DNA of 64,000 nucleotides from CADEDH01 sp041394285. GTDB lineage: Bacteria > Actinomycetota > Acidimicrobiia > Acidimicrobiales > SZUA-35. Below, piece by piece: positions 34,146-42,880 of this stretch. Positions within the stretch are counted from its first letter, which is position 1, and each line of letters begins with the position of its first letter. Location of the stretch: assembly GCA_041394285.1 (NCBI GenBank), contig JAWKIL010000012.1, positions 62,001 to 126,000 of the forward strand, given 5' to 3'. The translations under genes were made by a program, and so were the position numbers. The notes beneath the pieces are model-generated. The model saw nothing but the letters and a program-made list of their open reading frames with translations, had not been told where the DNA came from and did not search any database.

Positions 34146-35474
34146 TCACACATCGACGAGGGGCAGCGCCACCACGACACAGGTGCCGCCCATCGCGGTG
34201 TCGTCGATCCGGACCGTTCCCCGGTGTGCCTCAGCGATCTCCTGGACGATGGCCAGCCCGAGCCCGCTGCCTCCGCTGCGGGCAGAGCGGGACTCGTCGA
34301 GCCGGACGAATCGCCCGAACACCCGGGCCCGATCGCCGGCCGGGATGCCGGGCCCGTCGTCGGCGACCGTGACCACCGCGGTCGACTGCTCGGCCCGCAC
34401 CGCCACCTCCACCCTCGATTCCGCATACCGGACCGCGTTGGCCAGCAGGTTCCGCACCAGGCGCCGCAGGTCGGCGTCGCTGCCGCGCACCTCCACGGCG
34501 TCGACGGCGGAGGCGTCGAGCTCAACGGTCGACTCGCGGCGGACGGCGTGAACCTCGTCGAGCACTACCACGTCGAGGTCCAGCGGGTGGGCGGCGCGAC
34601 GACCCGCAGGGACGCGTACGGCATCCCGACGGGCGAGGAAGAGGAGGTCTTCGACCAGGGTCTGCATATCGATGGCGTCGTCCCGGACCGAGAGCAGCGT
34701 TTGCTGATGTTCGCCGGCACCGGAGCGGAGCTCGACGTCGAGCTGGGTGCGCATCCGGGTCAGCGGCGTGCGCAGCTCATGGGAGGCATCGGCCACGAAC
34801 CGCCGCTGCTGGGCCGAAGCCACCTCCAGCCGATCGAGCATCTCGTTCATCGTGGCCGCGAGCCGGTCGACCTCGTCGCCGGTGCCGGGCACCGGCACCC
34901 TGCGGTCCAGCGCCTGCAGCCCGATCGAGTCGACCTCGGCCCGGATGGCGTCGACCGGTCGTAGTGTCCTCCCCACGAGCCACCACACGGCCAACGCCAA
35001 GGCGAGCAGGGCCAGGGGGAACAGGATGGCCAAGGTTACGACCAGGGCGCGTACGGTGTCGCGCAGGTCGTCGGTGCTCTGGCCGACGACGGTGTAGCGG
35101 CGCTCACTCCCGCTGCCAACGGCTCGCACCAGCACGCGGTACGCACCGTCGTCGATCGGCAGTGAGCCCGCGGTGAGTGTCCGGGTCCCCGTGGCCGGCT
35201 GCGGCCAGCCGACATCGAGGTGGGCGGCGTTCGGGCTGGCTGCGATCACACGGCCGTCGGCGTCGAAGACCTGGGCGAAGTGATCCTCCGGATCGGACAC
35301 CACGATCACCGGGTCGGCACCGGTGCGGGCGCCGACGTCGGCGGCGCGTTGCGCCAACGAGCGGTCGAGGTTGCCGTACAGCTCGCGGTGGACGACCCAA
35401 ACGACGGCGAGCCCCACGACCGCCAGGACAGCAGCGACGATAAGCGCGGCCAGGATCGTGATCCGGCGCCTCAC
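34146..35474 (-). CDS. Two-component sensor histidine kinase
   Basis: 442 residues. Helices lie at about 5-30 and 143-168 around an outside sensor of about 110 residues. HAMP follows (RTLRPVDAIRAEVDSI), then the H-box RRFVADASHELRTPLTRMRT, N-box VRNLLANAVRYAE, G1 VTVADDGPGIPA and G2 SGGSGLGLAIVQEIAEAHRG. The start overlaps the response-regulator stop by 4 bases (35471-35474). The divergent PepSY-like gene is the probable target. Confidence 0.92.
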   Translation of the reverse strand: MRRRITILAALIVAAVLAVVGLAVVWVVHRELYGNLDRSLAQRAADVGARTGADPVIVVSDPEDHFAQVFDADGRVIAASPNAAHLDVGWPQPATGTRTLTAGSLPIDDGAYRVLVRAVGSGSERRYTVVGQSTDDLRDTVRALVVTLAILFPLALLALALAVWWLVGRTLRPVDAIRAEVDSIGLQALDRRVPVPGTGDEVDRLAATMNEMLDRLEVASAQQRRFVADASHELRTPLTRMRTQLDVELRSGAGEHQQTLLSVRDDAIDMQTLVEDLLFLARRDAVRVPAGRRAAHPLDLDVVVLDEVHAVRRESTVELDASAVDAVEVRGSDADLRRLVRNLLANAVRYAESRVEVAVRAEQSTAVVTVADDGPGIPAGDRARVFGRFVRLDESRSARSGGSGLGLAIVQEIAEAHRGTVRIDDTAMGGTCVVVALPLVDV

Positions 35475-36151
35475 CGGCCGGCCCTATCGTCCACGATACG
35501 GTAGCCGGCGCCGCGGACCGTCTCGATCGAGCGCCGCCCGAACGGCTCGTCGACCGCTCGACGGATCCGCCCGATGTAGACCTCCACGATGTTCGGGTCG
35601 CCGTCGAAGTCGTGCACCCACACGCCGCGCAGGATGTCACCCTTCGACTGCACCTGGCCCGCCCGGCGGACGAGATACTCCAGCACGTCGAACTGGCGGG
35701 CCGTCATCGACAGCTCCCGATCCGCCCGCCAGGCTCGCCGGGAGGCCGGGTCGATGCGCAGGTCGCCGACCGCCAGCGGCATCGGCGGATCGCTGGCCCG
35801 GCGCAGCAGGGCCCGCAGGCGCGCCAGCAGCACGGTGAACGAGAACGGCTTCACCAGATAGTCGTCGGCGCCGGTGTCGAGCCCTTCGGCCTCGTCCCAC
35901 TCACCGTCCTTCGCCGTCAGCATCAGGATCGGCACCCTGTCGCCCCGCTCGCGCAGCGCCCGGCAGATGCGGTAGCCGTTCAGGCCGGGCAGCATCACGT
36001 CGAGCACGATCACGTCGGCCCCCGACTCGGTGGCCAACCAGAGGCCGTCGTGGCCGTCGTGGGCGACATCGACCGTGTACCCCTCGGCCTCGAGCCCCCG
36101 CCGGAGGGCCGCCGCGGTCTTCAGTTCGTCTTCGATGACGAGCACCTTCAC
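35471..36151 (-). CDS. OmpR-family response regulator
   Basis: 226 residues. The receiver has all key residues: VLVIEDELKTAAAL (acidic pair), VIVLDVMLPGLNGY (phospho-Asp), MLTAKDG (Thr) and DYLVKPFSF (Lys). The winged helix runs from LSMTARQFDVLEYLVRRAGQ to DGDPNIVEVYIGRIRRAV and ETVRGAGYRIV. It is the first gene of the pair, coupled to the kinase. Confidence 0.93.
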   Translation of the reverse strand: MKVLVIEDELKTAAALRRGLEAEGYTVDVAHDGHDGLWLATESGADVIVLDVMLPGLNGYRICRALRERGDRVPILMLTAKDGEWDEAEGLDTGADDYLVKPFSFTVLLARLRALLRRASDPPMPLAVGDLRIDPASRRAWRADRELSMTARQFDVLEYLVRRAGQVQSKGDILRGVWVHDFDGDPNIVEVYIGRIRRAVDEPFGRRSIETVRGAGYRIVDDRAGR

Positions 36152-36244
36152 CCCACCAGCTTCGCAAAGCGAGCTGAACGCCGCCTGACAGACCCGCTCG
36201 CCCCAGTCAGGCTGCGGTCAGCTGACCCCCCGGAAGATCGTCGC
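36152..36244. promoter_or_regulatory. Divergent control region of the two-component pair and PepSY-like gene
   Basis: This 93-base region separates divergent genes. It contains repeated CTGAC/GTCAG elements (CTGACAG, AGTCAGGCTG, GGTCAGCTGACC), which could be response-regulator sites. No convincing -35/-10 pair was found for either direction. Confidence 0.35.
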
Positions 36245-36571
36245 ATGAGGAAACGAGCCATCATCATCATCGGCGCTGTGGCCAGCCTGGCCGCGGTGGC
36301 GACCGCCGGAACGGCAGCAGCGAGCCAGATCGTCGGGCGGGACGACGACCGACCGATCACGGGGGAGGCGCTCACCGCCGCGAGCGTCGCCGCACTCGCC
36401 AGCACCGGCGAAGGCCGGGTCACCGCCACCGAGGTCGGCGACGAGGACAGCTACTACGAGGTCGAGGTCACGCTCGACGACGGCCGTCAGGTCGACGTCC
36501 AGCTCGACGAGCGCTTCGAGGTCGTGACCTCGAAGACCGACATCGAGTCTGCCGACGACGGGGACGCCTGA
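36245..36571 (+). CDS. Small secreted PepSY-like protein
   Basis: 108 residues. The signal sequence (MRKRAIIIIGAVASLAAVAT, ending AAAS) is followed by a single PepSY-type module: PITGEALTAASVAALASTGE, GRVTATEVGDEDSYYEVEVT, LDDGRQVDVQLDERFEVV. Such proteins are outside modulators often encoded beside OmpR-type two-component systems. The gene diverges from that pair by 93 bases and is 1 base before a decayed lipoprotein gene. Confidence 0.82.
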   Translation: MRKRAIIIIGAVASLAAVATAGTAAASQIVGRDDDRPITGEALTAASVAALASTGEGRVTATEVGDEDSYYEVEVTLDDGRQVDVQLDERFEVVTSKTDIESADDGDA

Positions 36572-36572
36572 G

Positions 36573-37304
36573 ATGGGCCGGGCTCAGGTCGCCGCGCTCT
36601 CGACGGTCGGCATTGCCGGGCTGCTCCTCATCACCGCCTGCGGTGAGTCCCAGGACACGGCGGTATCGACGGCGTCGTCGGTCTCGTCGGCGTCGGCGGC
36701 GCCCGCCACGGCTGTGCCTGGCCGCGACGGCAACATCATCGACCCTGGGGACGGCGGCCGCTACGTCGTCGAGATCGATCCAGCGACGTTCACCGACGTC
36801 ATCGACAACCCCTATCTCCCGCTCCGGCCCGGCTGGCGATGGGAGTACGAGGAGCGATCACCCGACGGTGAGGTCGAGGATCACCGTCGAGGTCCTCGAC
36901 GAGACCCGCACAGTGATGGTGTCGATGCCGTCGTGGTGCACGACCAGGCGCGACGTGGGAGTTGCGACATCATCGAGGACACCTTCGACTGGTACGCCCA
37001 GGACACCGTGAAGGCAACGTCTGGTACTTCGGCGAGGACACCACCAAATACGACGACGACGGCACGGCCTCGCACGACGGCTCGGAGGCGGGCGACGGCG
37101 CCTTACCGGGCATCGTGATGCGGGCGACGCCCGTGCCGGGTGGACACCGGCTACCGCCAGGAGTTCCAGGACGGCAACGTCTTCGAACGGTGGGACGACC
37201 CTGCGGCCCGCGAGGCGATCCTGTTCGCCGCCCGGGCCATCGAGACCGAGCCGTCGCTCCTCGGGGCGAGCCCCCATCTCCTGATGGTGGCCCAGCGTCC
37301 TTGA
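36573..37304 (+). pseudogene. Decayed lipoprotein gene with several frame breaks
   Basis: The 5' part encodes a lipoprotein signal (STVGIAGLLLITACGES) and NPYLPLRPGWRWEYEERSPD. The coherent protein then moves between frames. ITVEVLDETRTV is in frame +1 (about 36874-36912), DAVVVHDQARRG to EDTFDWYAQDTV returns to the first frame (to about 37008), GNVWYFGEDTTKYDDDG to LPGIVMRATPVPG is in the third frame (to about 37140), and VDTGYRQEFQDGNVFERWDD to LLMVAQRP ends at TGA 37302-37304. At least four shifts are needed to restore one reading. Together the pieces resemble an actinobacterial secreted protein family; the copy is non-functional unless the sequence is poor here. Confidence 0.75.
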
Positions 37305-37510
37305 GTTCTCCGGCATCGTCACGCCGGCGGCGAGCTCCAGTCGCTCAGCGCCAGGCGCATCGCGACACGAAGGCGCCACGTCGATGCCGGCGAGACGCTC
37401 CCGTTGTCTGATCGCCTCCGGTTCCGGTCCCCGGCGCTCGCCCACCGACACACCGCATCGATGAGGAGGTGGCTCCGCACCGTACATGCGCAGCGGGGGC
37501 CGACCCTTCT

Positions 37511-38344
37511 TCAGGCCGGGGATGTGTCGATCAGACGGGCGATGGCTTCGATGTAGCGCCCGGGGTCGACCCACAGCAGGTCGTTGTGGCCGGCGCCTTC
37601 GACGAACTCGGTGGTCACGTCGCTGGCCCGCAGGAGCTCGGCGGTGGCCACCGCGTTCTCCACCGGTACGAGATCGTCCCACAGCCCGTGGATGATGAGG
37701 GTGGGGATCGTGATCGTGGCCAGCTTCGCCCCGTGGGCGGCGACGAGCCGGTCGACCTCGTCGCCGGGTTGCAGCCCCAGGCGCCGCACGAAGCGGGCCA
37801 CGTTCCCGGCGCCGCTCTCCAGTATCAGCCCCCGGTAGCCGGGCACGTGCGCCGCCACCTCGAGCGCCGGGTTGGCACCCAGGCTGCGCCCCATCACGAA
37901 GCGCGGCCCGTCGAACCCGTCGGCGTCGAGCAGCTCGAGCGCCCGCTGCCCACACCGTGCGCCGTCGCCCACGAGATGGGCGATGGTCGGGGTCCCGGTG
38001 CTGCGGCCGTAGCCCCGGAACTCGAACACGAACAGATTGGCCCCGATGGCGTGGTAGAGCGGGGCGATGCCGTCGTGGTCGCCCACCACCTCACCGTTGC
38101 CGTGGAAGTAGACGATCGTCGGGCCGTGGGGGTCGGTCTCGTAGCGCCGGGCCGCGATCGTCACCCCGTCGGCGACCTCCACGGCATGGTCGGTCGCCCC
38201 CGCCGGGGTCGGTGACGGGTCGGGCCGGGGGAAGAAGATCTGGGCGCTGAGGCCTCCCTGGTCGAGCAGCGAGTAGTCGGGATCGTCGGCCACGGATGAA
38301 GCGTAGTCGGCGCCCAAATCCCGCACCCCGGGCGACGCCGCCAT
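37511..38344 (-). CDS. Alpha/beta hydrolase (serine aminopeptidase/BEM46-like)
   Basis: 277 residues from ATG 38344. The fold reads TIVYFHGNGEVVGDHDGIAP, FEFRGYGRSTGTP, nucleophile FVMGRSLGANPALEVA, acid LIIHGLWDDLVPVENA and His VEGAGHNDLLW. The first 50 residues are variable; a GTG at the SSVADDPDYSLLD point is an alternative start that would leave room for a promoter, since the next gene starts divergently only 3 bases away. The substrate is unknown. Confidence 0.82.
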   Translation of the reverse strand: MAASPGVRDLGADYASSVADDPDYSLLDQGGLSAQIFFPRPDPSPTPAGATDHAVEVADGVTIAARRYETDPHGPTIVYFHGNGEVVGDHDGIAPLYHAIGANLFVFEFRGYGRSTGTPTIAHLVGDGARCGQRALELLDADGFDGPRFVMGRSLGANPALEVAAHVPGYRGLILESGAGNVARFVRRLGLQPGDEVDRLVAAHGAKLATITIPTLIIHGLWDDLVPVENAVATAELLRASDVTTEFVEGAGHNDLLWVDPGRYIEAIARLIDTSPA

Positions 38345-38347
38345 GAG

Positions 38348-38896
38348 ATGCTGCAGACCGTGGCCGACGGACAGCTCATCGTGGTGACCGGCATCATGGC
38401 GGCGGGGAAGTCGACCGTCGCCCAGGCGTTGGCCGAGCGATTTCCCCGAAGCGCCCATGTGCGGGGCGATCACTACCGACGGTCGATCGTGAGTGGACGG
38501 CACGAGATGTCGGCCGAGCCGACCGTCGAGGCCCTCGACCAGCTCCGCCTGCGCTACCGGCTGGCGATCGCCACCGCCGAGGCCTACTGCCGGGCCGGCT
38601 TCACCTCGGTGCTGCAGGACGTCATCATCGGCCCGATGCTCGACGAGGTCGTCGCCCTGGTGCCACGCCGGCCGTTCTCCCTGGTCGTGCTGGCCCCACA
38701 GGCGGACGAGGTGGCCGAGCGGGAACGACAGCGACCCAAGACCGGCTACCTCGGCTTCACCCCGGCGCAGCTCGACTCCCTGCTGCGGACGGCCACGCCG
38801 AGGCTGGGGTACTGGCTCGACTCGACCGGTCTCACCGTCGACCAGACCGTGGATCTGGCGCTCGCCAATCTCGATACGGCAGCACGCATCGCCTGA
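38348..38896 (+). CDS. P-loop kinase-like protein (AAA_33 / chloramphenicol-phosphotransferase type)
   Basis: 182 residues. Walker A is VVTGIMAAGKSTVAQALA near the N-terminus. It continues with FPRSAHVRGDHYRRSIVSGR, a central VLQDVIIGPMLDEVVALV and a lid-like ERERQRPKTGYLGF. The size and order fit small-molecule kinases of the AAA_33 group; the phosphate acceptor is unknown. The start at 38348 is 3 bases from the divergent hydrolase ATG; GTG 38360 is an alternative. Confidence 0.75.
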   Translation: MLQTVADGQLIVVTGIMAAGKSTVAQALAERFPRSAHVRGDHYRRSIVSGRHEMSAEPTVEALDQLRLRYRLAIATAEAYCRAGFTSVLQDVIIGPMLDEVVALVPRRPFSLVVLAPQADEVAERERQRPKTGYLGFTPAQLDSLLRTATPRLGYWLDSTGLTVDQTVDLALANLDTAARIA

Positions 38897-39094
38897 CCCC
38901 GTGCCGGGGTGAATCCTTTCGGGATGGTGCCGGCGACAAGTGGGGTACGGGTGCGAAGGCAGGACGCAGACCCAACGAGATGGGCCCTTCCAGAGCAGCC
39001 GATCGAGTTGCAGTCGGGGCCTGCTCCCACCCGGTCGGGGCCCTCTCCTCGAGGAAGTGCAATCTCATGGCGCAACCGAAGCCGTGCCGCCCAC

Positions 39095-39304
39095 CTACAG
39101 CGGCGGCGCGTCTTCGACGGTCACGGTGCGGCCCGGCTGCAGCCGGGTGCCGCACCAGCGGCAGCGGTGCTCGATGCGGGTCTCGGTCCGGGTGGTGATG
39201 GCCCCGTTCGGGCCCTGGATCACCTCGGTGTGCTCGTACAGGTTGGCCAAGGCCGGTGCCGTGCGCCCACAACCGGGGCAGGGGCGCAACGGCGGACCGG
39301 ACAT
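39095..39304 (-). CDS. Small zinc-ribbon protein
   Basis: 69 residues with two paired Cys motifs, CPGCG near the N-terminus and CRWCG in the second half, the spacing of a zinc ribbon. The middle segment NGAITTRTETRIEHR resembles a beta hairpin. Function unknown. It lies 31 bases upstream of nothing on its own strand except the 198-base gap beyond its stop, and 31 bases downstream of the D-aminoacylase-like gene's stop region on the other side (39336). Confidence 0.55.
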   Translation of the reverse strand: MSGPPLRPCPGCGRTAPALANLYEHTEVIQGPNGAITTRTETRIEHRCRWCGTRLQPGRTVTVEDAPPL

Positions 39305-39335
39305 GGCCAGCTAACAGCTACGAATCGGGGCCCGC

Positions 39336-41075
39336 TCAGGCGTGCCCGTGGCGGAGGAGGCGGCCGGGGGTCTCCCCGGTGCACTCACCGTTGTTGAACG
39401 TCTCGACCCCGTTGACCAGGATGTGGTGGTAGCCCTTGGCGTGCTGCACCCGGCGCCACTCGCCGCCGGGCAGGTCGTGGACCACCTCGCCCACCCAGTT
39501 CGGCTCGACGTCGAGCTCCTCCATCTTGTAGATCACGATGTCGGCCGCCGAGCCCTCCCGGATCGTGCCCCGATCCTTGAAGCCGGCGGCGTGGGCCGCC
39601 AGCGACGACATCCGGTAGTGGGCTTCCTCCAGGGTGACCTTGGCCTCGTCCCGCACCAGCCACCGCAGGTAGTCGGTCGACCACGAGCCACCGTTGAAGA
39701 ACTTGGTGTGGGCGCCGCCGTCGGACACGCCGGGCACCGTGTACGGCGAGTCGTTGGTCATCTCGGCCATGAAGTCGGCGTTCATGCCGCGGTCGGGGCC
39801 GAGGAACTCGACGTTGAGGTCGCCCCGGAGCGACAGGTCGAGCATCACCTCGATCGGGTGCTTGCCCTCGGCCTCGGCGATCTCGCCCAGCGAGCGGCCC
39901 ACGTACTCCTGGAGGTCGGCCTGGCGGTTGACGCCCTGCACGATCAGCCGCTCCGGCTTGCCGCCCACACCGGCCTGGATGGCCTGCAGGCGCCGGTCGG
40001 CCTCCTCGGCCTCGGCCAGCACCGCCTGGCGCAGCTCCGGGTCGACCATCTTCTCCATCTTCTCTTCCTTGGTGCCGGTGGTGATCTCCCGCCACGCCGG
40101 CGAGGCGTCGTAGAGGTTCCAGTGCTCCAAGGTGAAGGCGAAGCCCACCCGCAGGGTGGCCGTCTGGCCGAAGATGGGGAGGCCCTTCTCCCGGCACCGC
40201 TCCACCCAGCGCAGCGAGCGGCGGTGGATCTCCGGGTTCTTGATGGCGGGGGCGATGGCGTTGTAGAGGATCGGGCGCTTGGCCACCTCGGCCAGCTTCT
40301 CCACGAACGCCAGGTCGGCCTTCACGTCGTCGGTGGCCTGGGTGATCTGGATGAAGCCCTCGTCGCGCTCGGCCAGCACCTCGCCCAGGGCCAGGATGTC
40401 GGCGTCGCACATGGTGTCGGTGACCATGGGGGAGCCGTCGAAGTCGGCCTGGGTGGAGTTGGGGCCCAGGCGCTGGATGGAGAAGCCGCACAGGCCGGCG
40501 TCCATGCCCTCGGCCAGCAGGCGCTGCATCTCCTTGCGCTCGGCGTCGGTGGCGGGGCGGGTCTTGGCCGCCTCCAGACCCATCACGTAGGTCATGAGCG
40601 AGGCGGTGGGCATGTACTGGATGCAGTTGATGCCGAGCGGCGCCCGGTCGAGCGAGTCGAGGTACTCCGGGATCGTCTCCCAGTCCCACTTGGGGAGCAT
40701 GCCCTCCACCATCGACGCCATGGGGATGGCCTCGGTGCGCACCATGGTGAGCATCGAGCGCTCACGGAAGTCGGGCTTCACCGGGGCGAAGCCGAACCCG
40801 CAGTTGCCCAGCACCACCGAGGTGACGCCGTGCCACGACGAGGTGGTGCAGTACGGGTCCCAGCGGATCTGGGCGTCGTAGTGGGTGTGGAGGTCGATGA
40901 AGCCGGGGGCGACGATGAGGCCCTTGGCGTCGATGACGCGGGCCGACACACCGTCGGTCTTGCCTCCGACCTTGGCGATGCGGCCGTCTTTGATCCACAC
41001 GTCGCTGGTGAATCGCGGCACCCGGGTGCCGTCGACGACGGTTCCCCCCTGGATGTGCAGGTCGTACGAGATCAT
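39336..41075 (-). CDS. D-aminoacylase / N-acyl-D-amino-acid deacylase family amidohydrolase
   Basis: 579 residues. The metal-dependent amidohydrolase pattern is complete: IVAPGFIDLHTHYDAQIRWD (HxH), SVVLGNCGFGFAPVKP (metal Cys of D-aminoacylases), GFSIQRLGPNSTQADF and VSDGGAHTKFFNGGSW (Asp). The long insert and C-terminal ADIVIYKMEELDV strand are typical. GGGAAGGAACG precedes the ATG at 41075. Closest function: hydrolysis of N-acyl D-amino acids or related cyclic amides; the substrate is not certain. Confidence 0.88.
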   Translation of the reverse strand: MISYDLHIQGGTVVDGTRVPRFTSDVWIKDGRIAKVGGKTDGVSARVIDAKGLIVAPGFIDLHTHYDAQIRWDPYCTTSSWHGVTSVVLGNCGFGFAPVKPDFRERSMLTMVRTEAIPMASMVEGMLPKWDWETIPEYLDSLDRAPLGINCIQYMPTASLMTYVMGLEAAKTRPATDAERKEMQRLLAEGMDAGLCGFSIQRLGPNSTQADFDGSPMVTDTMCDADILALGEVLAERDEGFIQITQATDDVKADLAFVEKLAEVAKRPILYNAIAPAIKNPEIHRRSLRWVERCREKGLPIFGQTATLRVGFAFTLEHWNLYDASPAWREITTGTKEEKMEKMVDPELRQAVLAEAEEADRRLQAIQAGVGGKPERLIVQGVNRQADLQEYVGRSLGEIAEAEGKHPIEVMLDLSLRGDLNVEFLGPDRGMNADFMAEMTNDSPYTVPGVSDGGAHTKFFNGGSWSTDYLRWLVRDEAKVTLEEAHYRMSSLAAHAAGFKDRGTIREGSAADIVIYKMEELDVEPNWVGEVVHDLPGGEWRRVQHAKGYHHILVNGVETFNNGECTGETPGRLLRHGHA

Positions 41076-41199
41076 GGTTCGTTCCTTCCCCCCGCAGTTG
41101 GCGAATCCCCGTCCAACTGGCTGTTTCAAGGCTCCCTTCAACAGTAGGTGACGCAACGCGACCGGACCCCACTGGCGGGCGAACCGCAGCCCCGCAGGG

Positions 41200-42768
41200 T
41201 CAGTAGGTGAACATGCCGACGAGGTCGTGGAGCTGGGACGCCATGACCGACAGCTCACCCGCCGCCTGCTGGGTGTCGAGGGCGCCCGTGTTGGTGTGCT
41301 CGGCGGCCTGGCTCACGGTCTCGGCGTTGCGGGAGATCTGCTCGGTCAGCGAGGCCGAGTCGGTCACCGACTGGCCGATCACGGCCGTGGTCACCGTCTG
41401 CTCCTCCACCGCGGCGGCGATCGTGCCCTGGGTGTCGTTGATCTGGCTGACGATCGTGGTGATCTCGTTGATGGCGGCCACCGCGGTGGCGGTGTCGGCC
41501 TGCACGGCCTCGATGCGGGTGGTGATGTCGGAGGTGGCGTTGGCCGTCTCCAGGGCCAGGCTCTTCACCTCGTTGGCCACGATGGCGAACCCCTTGCCCG
41601 CCTCGCCGGCCCGGGCCGCCTCGATGGTGGCGTTGAGGGCCAGCAGGTTGGTCTGCTCGGCGATGCTCCCGATGGCCTTCACCACGTCGGCGATCTCCAT
41701 CGAGCTGGTCGACAGGCGATCGACGGCGGCCCGGGTCGCTTCCGAGATCTCCACCGCCTCGCTCGCCACCCGCACGGCCTCGGAGGCCGACGATGCGATC
41801 TCCCGGATCGAGATGGCCAGCTCGTTCGACGAGGTCGCCACCTCGCCCACGGCGCTCGACACCTGATCGGCGTCCCGGGCCATGCTGGATGCCTCCTCCG
41901 CCGTGTCCTGGGCGGTGGACGACATGGTGCGGCTCACGTGGCTGAGCCGCTCGGACGCCCGGGCCAGTCCCTCCGCCTGCGCCCCGATGCCCCGCATGGC
42001 GACGGCGACCTTGGCCGCGAACCGGTTGAAGGCCGCAGCCAGCTCGCCCGGCTCGCCCGCCACCGACTCGTCGGCCCGGCGGGTGAGGTCGCCCTCGCCG
42101 TCGGCGATCTCGGCCAGCTGGTCCCGCAGGTCCCGGATCGGGCCCACGATCGACCGGGAGATCCGCCAGGCCAGAAGGGCCATCACGACCATGGCCAGGA
42201 TCTGGGCCACCACCGCCTGGAAGCGGGCCGTGTCGCTGATGTCGGCGGCGTCGACCCGGGCCGCGTCGGCGTGCTGCTCCACGGCATCGGCAACGGTCGG
42301 GAGATCCTGTTCGAGCTGGTCGAAAACATCGAAGAACTCGTTCCGGGCCTGGATCTCGTCGGGGCCGCCGACGGCCCGTATGGCGGCGACGGCCAGCTCG
42401 CCGTAGGTCGTCACGGTGGGCAGCACCTCGTCGACGGCATCGGTGATGACGGCGTCGTGCCCGCCTTCGGACACCGCCCGCAGACGGGACGACATGTCGT
42501 CGGCGGTGGCGGTGGCCTCTTCGATGGCGGCCGCCTGGCTCTCGCTCCCGGCGGCCGACGCCCCGAGCACGATTGCCTTCAAACCTTCGTGGTTCATGTC
42601 CACCAGCACCACGTCGCGCACGACGGGGATCGACTCGCCGACGGCGTCCAGCCGATCGGACACCCGGGTGATCGCCCGCAGGCCCAGCAGGCCAACAGCG
42701 AGCAGCATGACCTGGGCCAGAACTGCCAGCAGCGCCAGCTTCCGTCCGATCCGAATACGTCGCAGCAC
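41200..42768 (-). CDS. Methyl-accepting chemotaxis protein
   Basis: 522 residues, GTG start. The first helix RKLALLAVLAQVMLLAVGLL is followed by a four-helix-type sensor of about 150 residues and the second helix AVVAQILAMVVMALLAWRIS. HAMP spans about 205-260. The signalling tip reads IGSIAEQTNLLALNATIEAA with RAGEAGKGFAIVANEVKSLA, fully conserved. No CheB/CheR docking pentapeptide is present at the C-terminus (ends LVGMFTY). With motAB this suggests the organism swims. Confidence 0.93.
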   Translation of the reverse strand: MLRRIRIGRKLALLAVLAQVMLLAVGLLGLRAITRVSDRLDAVGESIPVVRDVVLVDMNHEGLKAIVLGASAAGSESQAAAIEEATATADDMSSRLRAVSEGGHDAVITDAVDEVLPTVTTYGELAVAAIRAVGGPDEIQARNEFFDVFDQLEQDLPTVADAVEQHADAARVDAADISDTARFQAVVAQILAMVVMALLAWRISRSIVGPIRDLRDQLAEIADGEGDLTRRADESVAGEPGELAAAFNRFAAKVAVAMRGIGAQAEGLARASERLSHVSRTMSSTAQDTAEEASSMARDADQVSSAVGEVATSSNELAISIREIASSASEAVRVASEAVEISEATRAAVDRLSTSSMEIADVVKAIGSIAEQTNLLALNATIEAARAGEAGKGFAIVANEVKSLALETANATSDITTRIEAVQADTATAVAAINEITTIVSQINDTQGTIAAAVEEQTVTTAVIGQSVTDSASLTEQISRNAETVSQAAEHTNTGALDTQQAAGELSVMASQLHDLVGMFTY

Positions 42769-42839
42769 CGCTCAAACTCCCTGTACGTCGCGAATCTGGA
42801 CTGTCCCTCCCCTGAGTGGTCGGCAGGAACGGGCCGACC

Positions 42840-42880
42840 TTGAGCCGTCCGACCCATCCCGTTTATGGTCGCCCCCCATG
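42840..42880 (+). promoter_or_regulatory. Leaderless promoter of the SDR gene
   Basis: TTGAGC (42840-42845), 18-base spacer, TATGGT (42864-42869), then 8 bases to the ATG at 42878. The layout is a housekeeping-type promoter with transcription starting at the start codon. Confidence 0.55.

Noticed and set aside
37305..37510. Continuation of a gene between the decayed lipoprotein and the hydrolase
   Set aside because: Frames are open in both directions but read as low-complexity Ser/Arg/Pro sequence; no support for coding.
38897..39094. Possible small gene downstream of the kinase-like gene
   Set aside because: Short frames on both strands show no codon bias or domain; treated as spacer.
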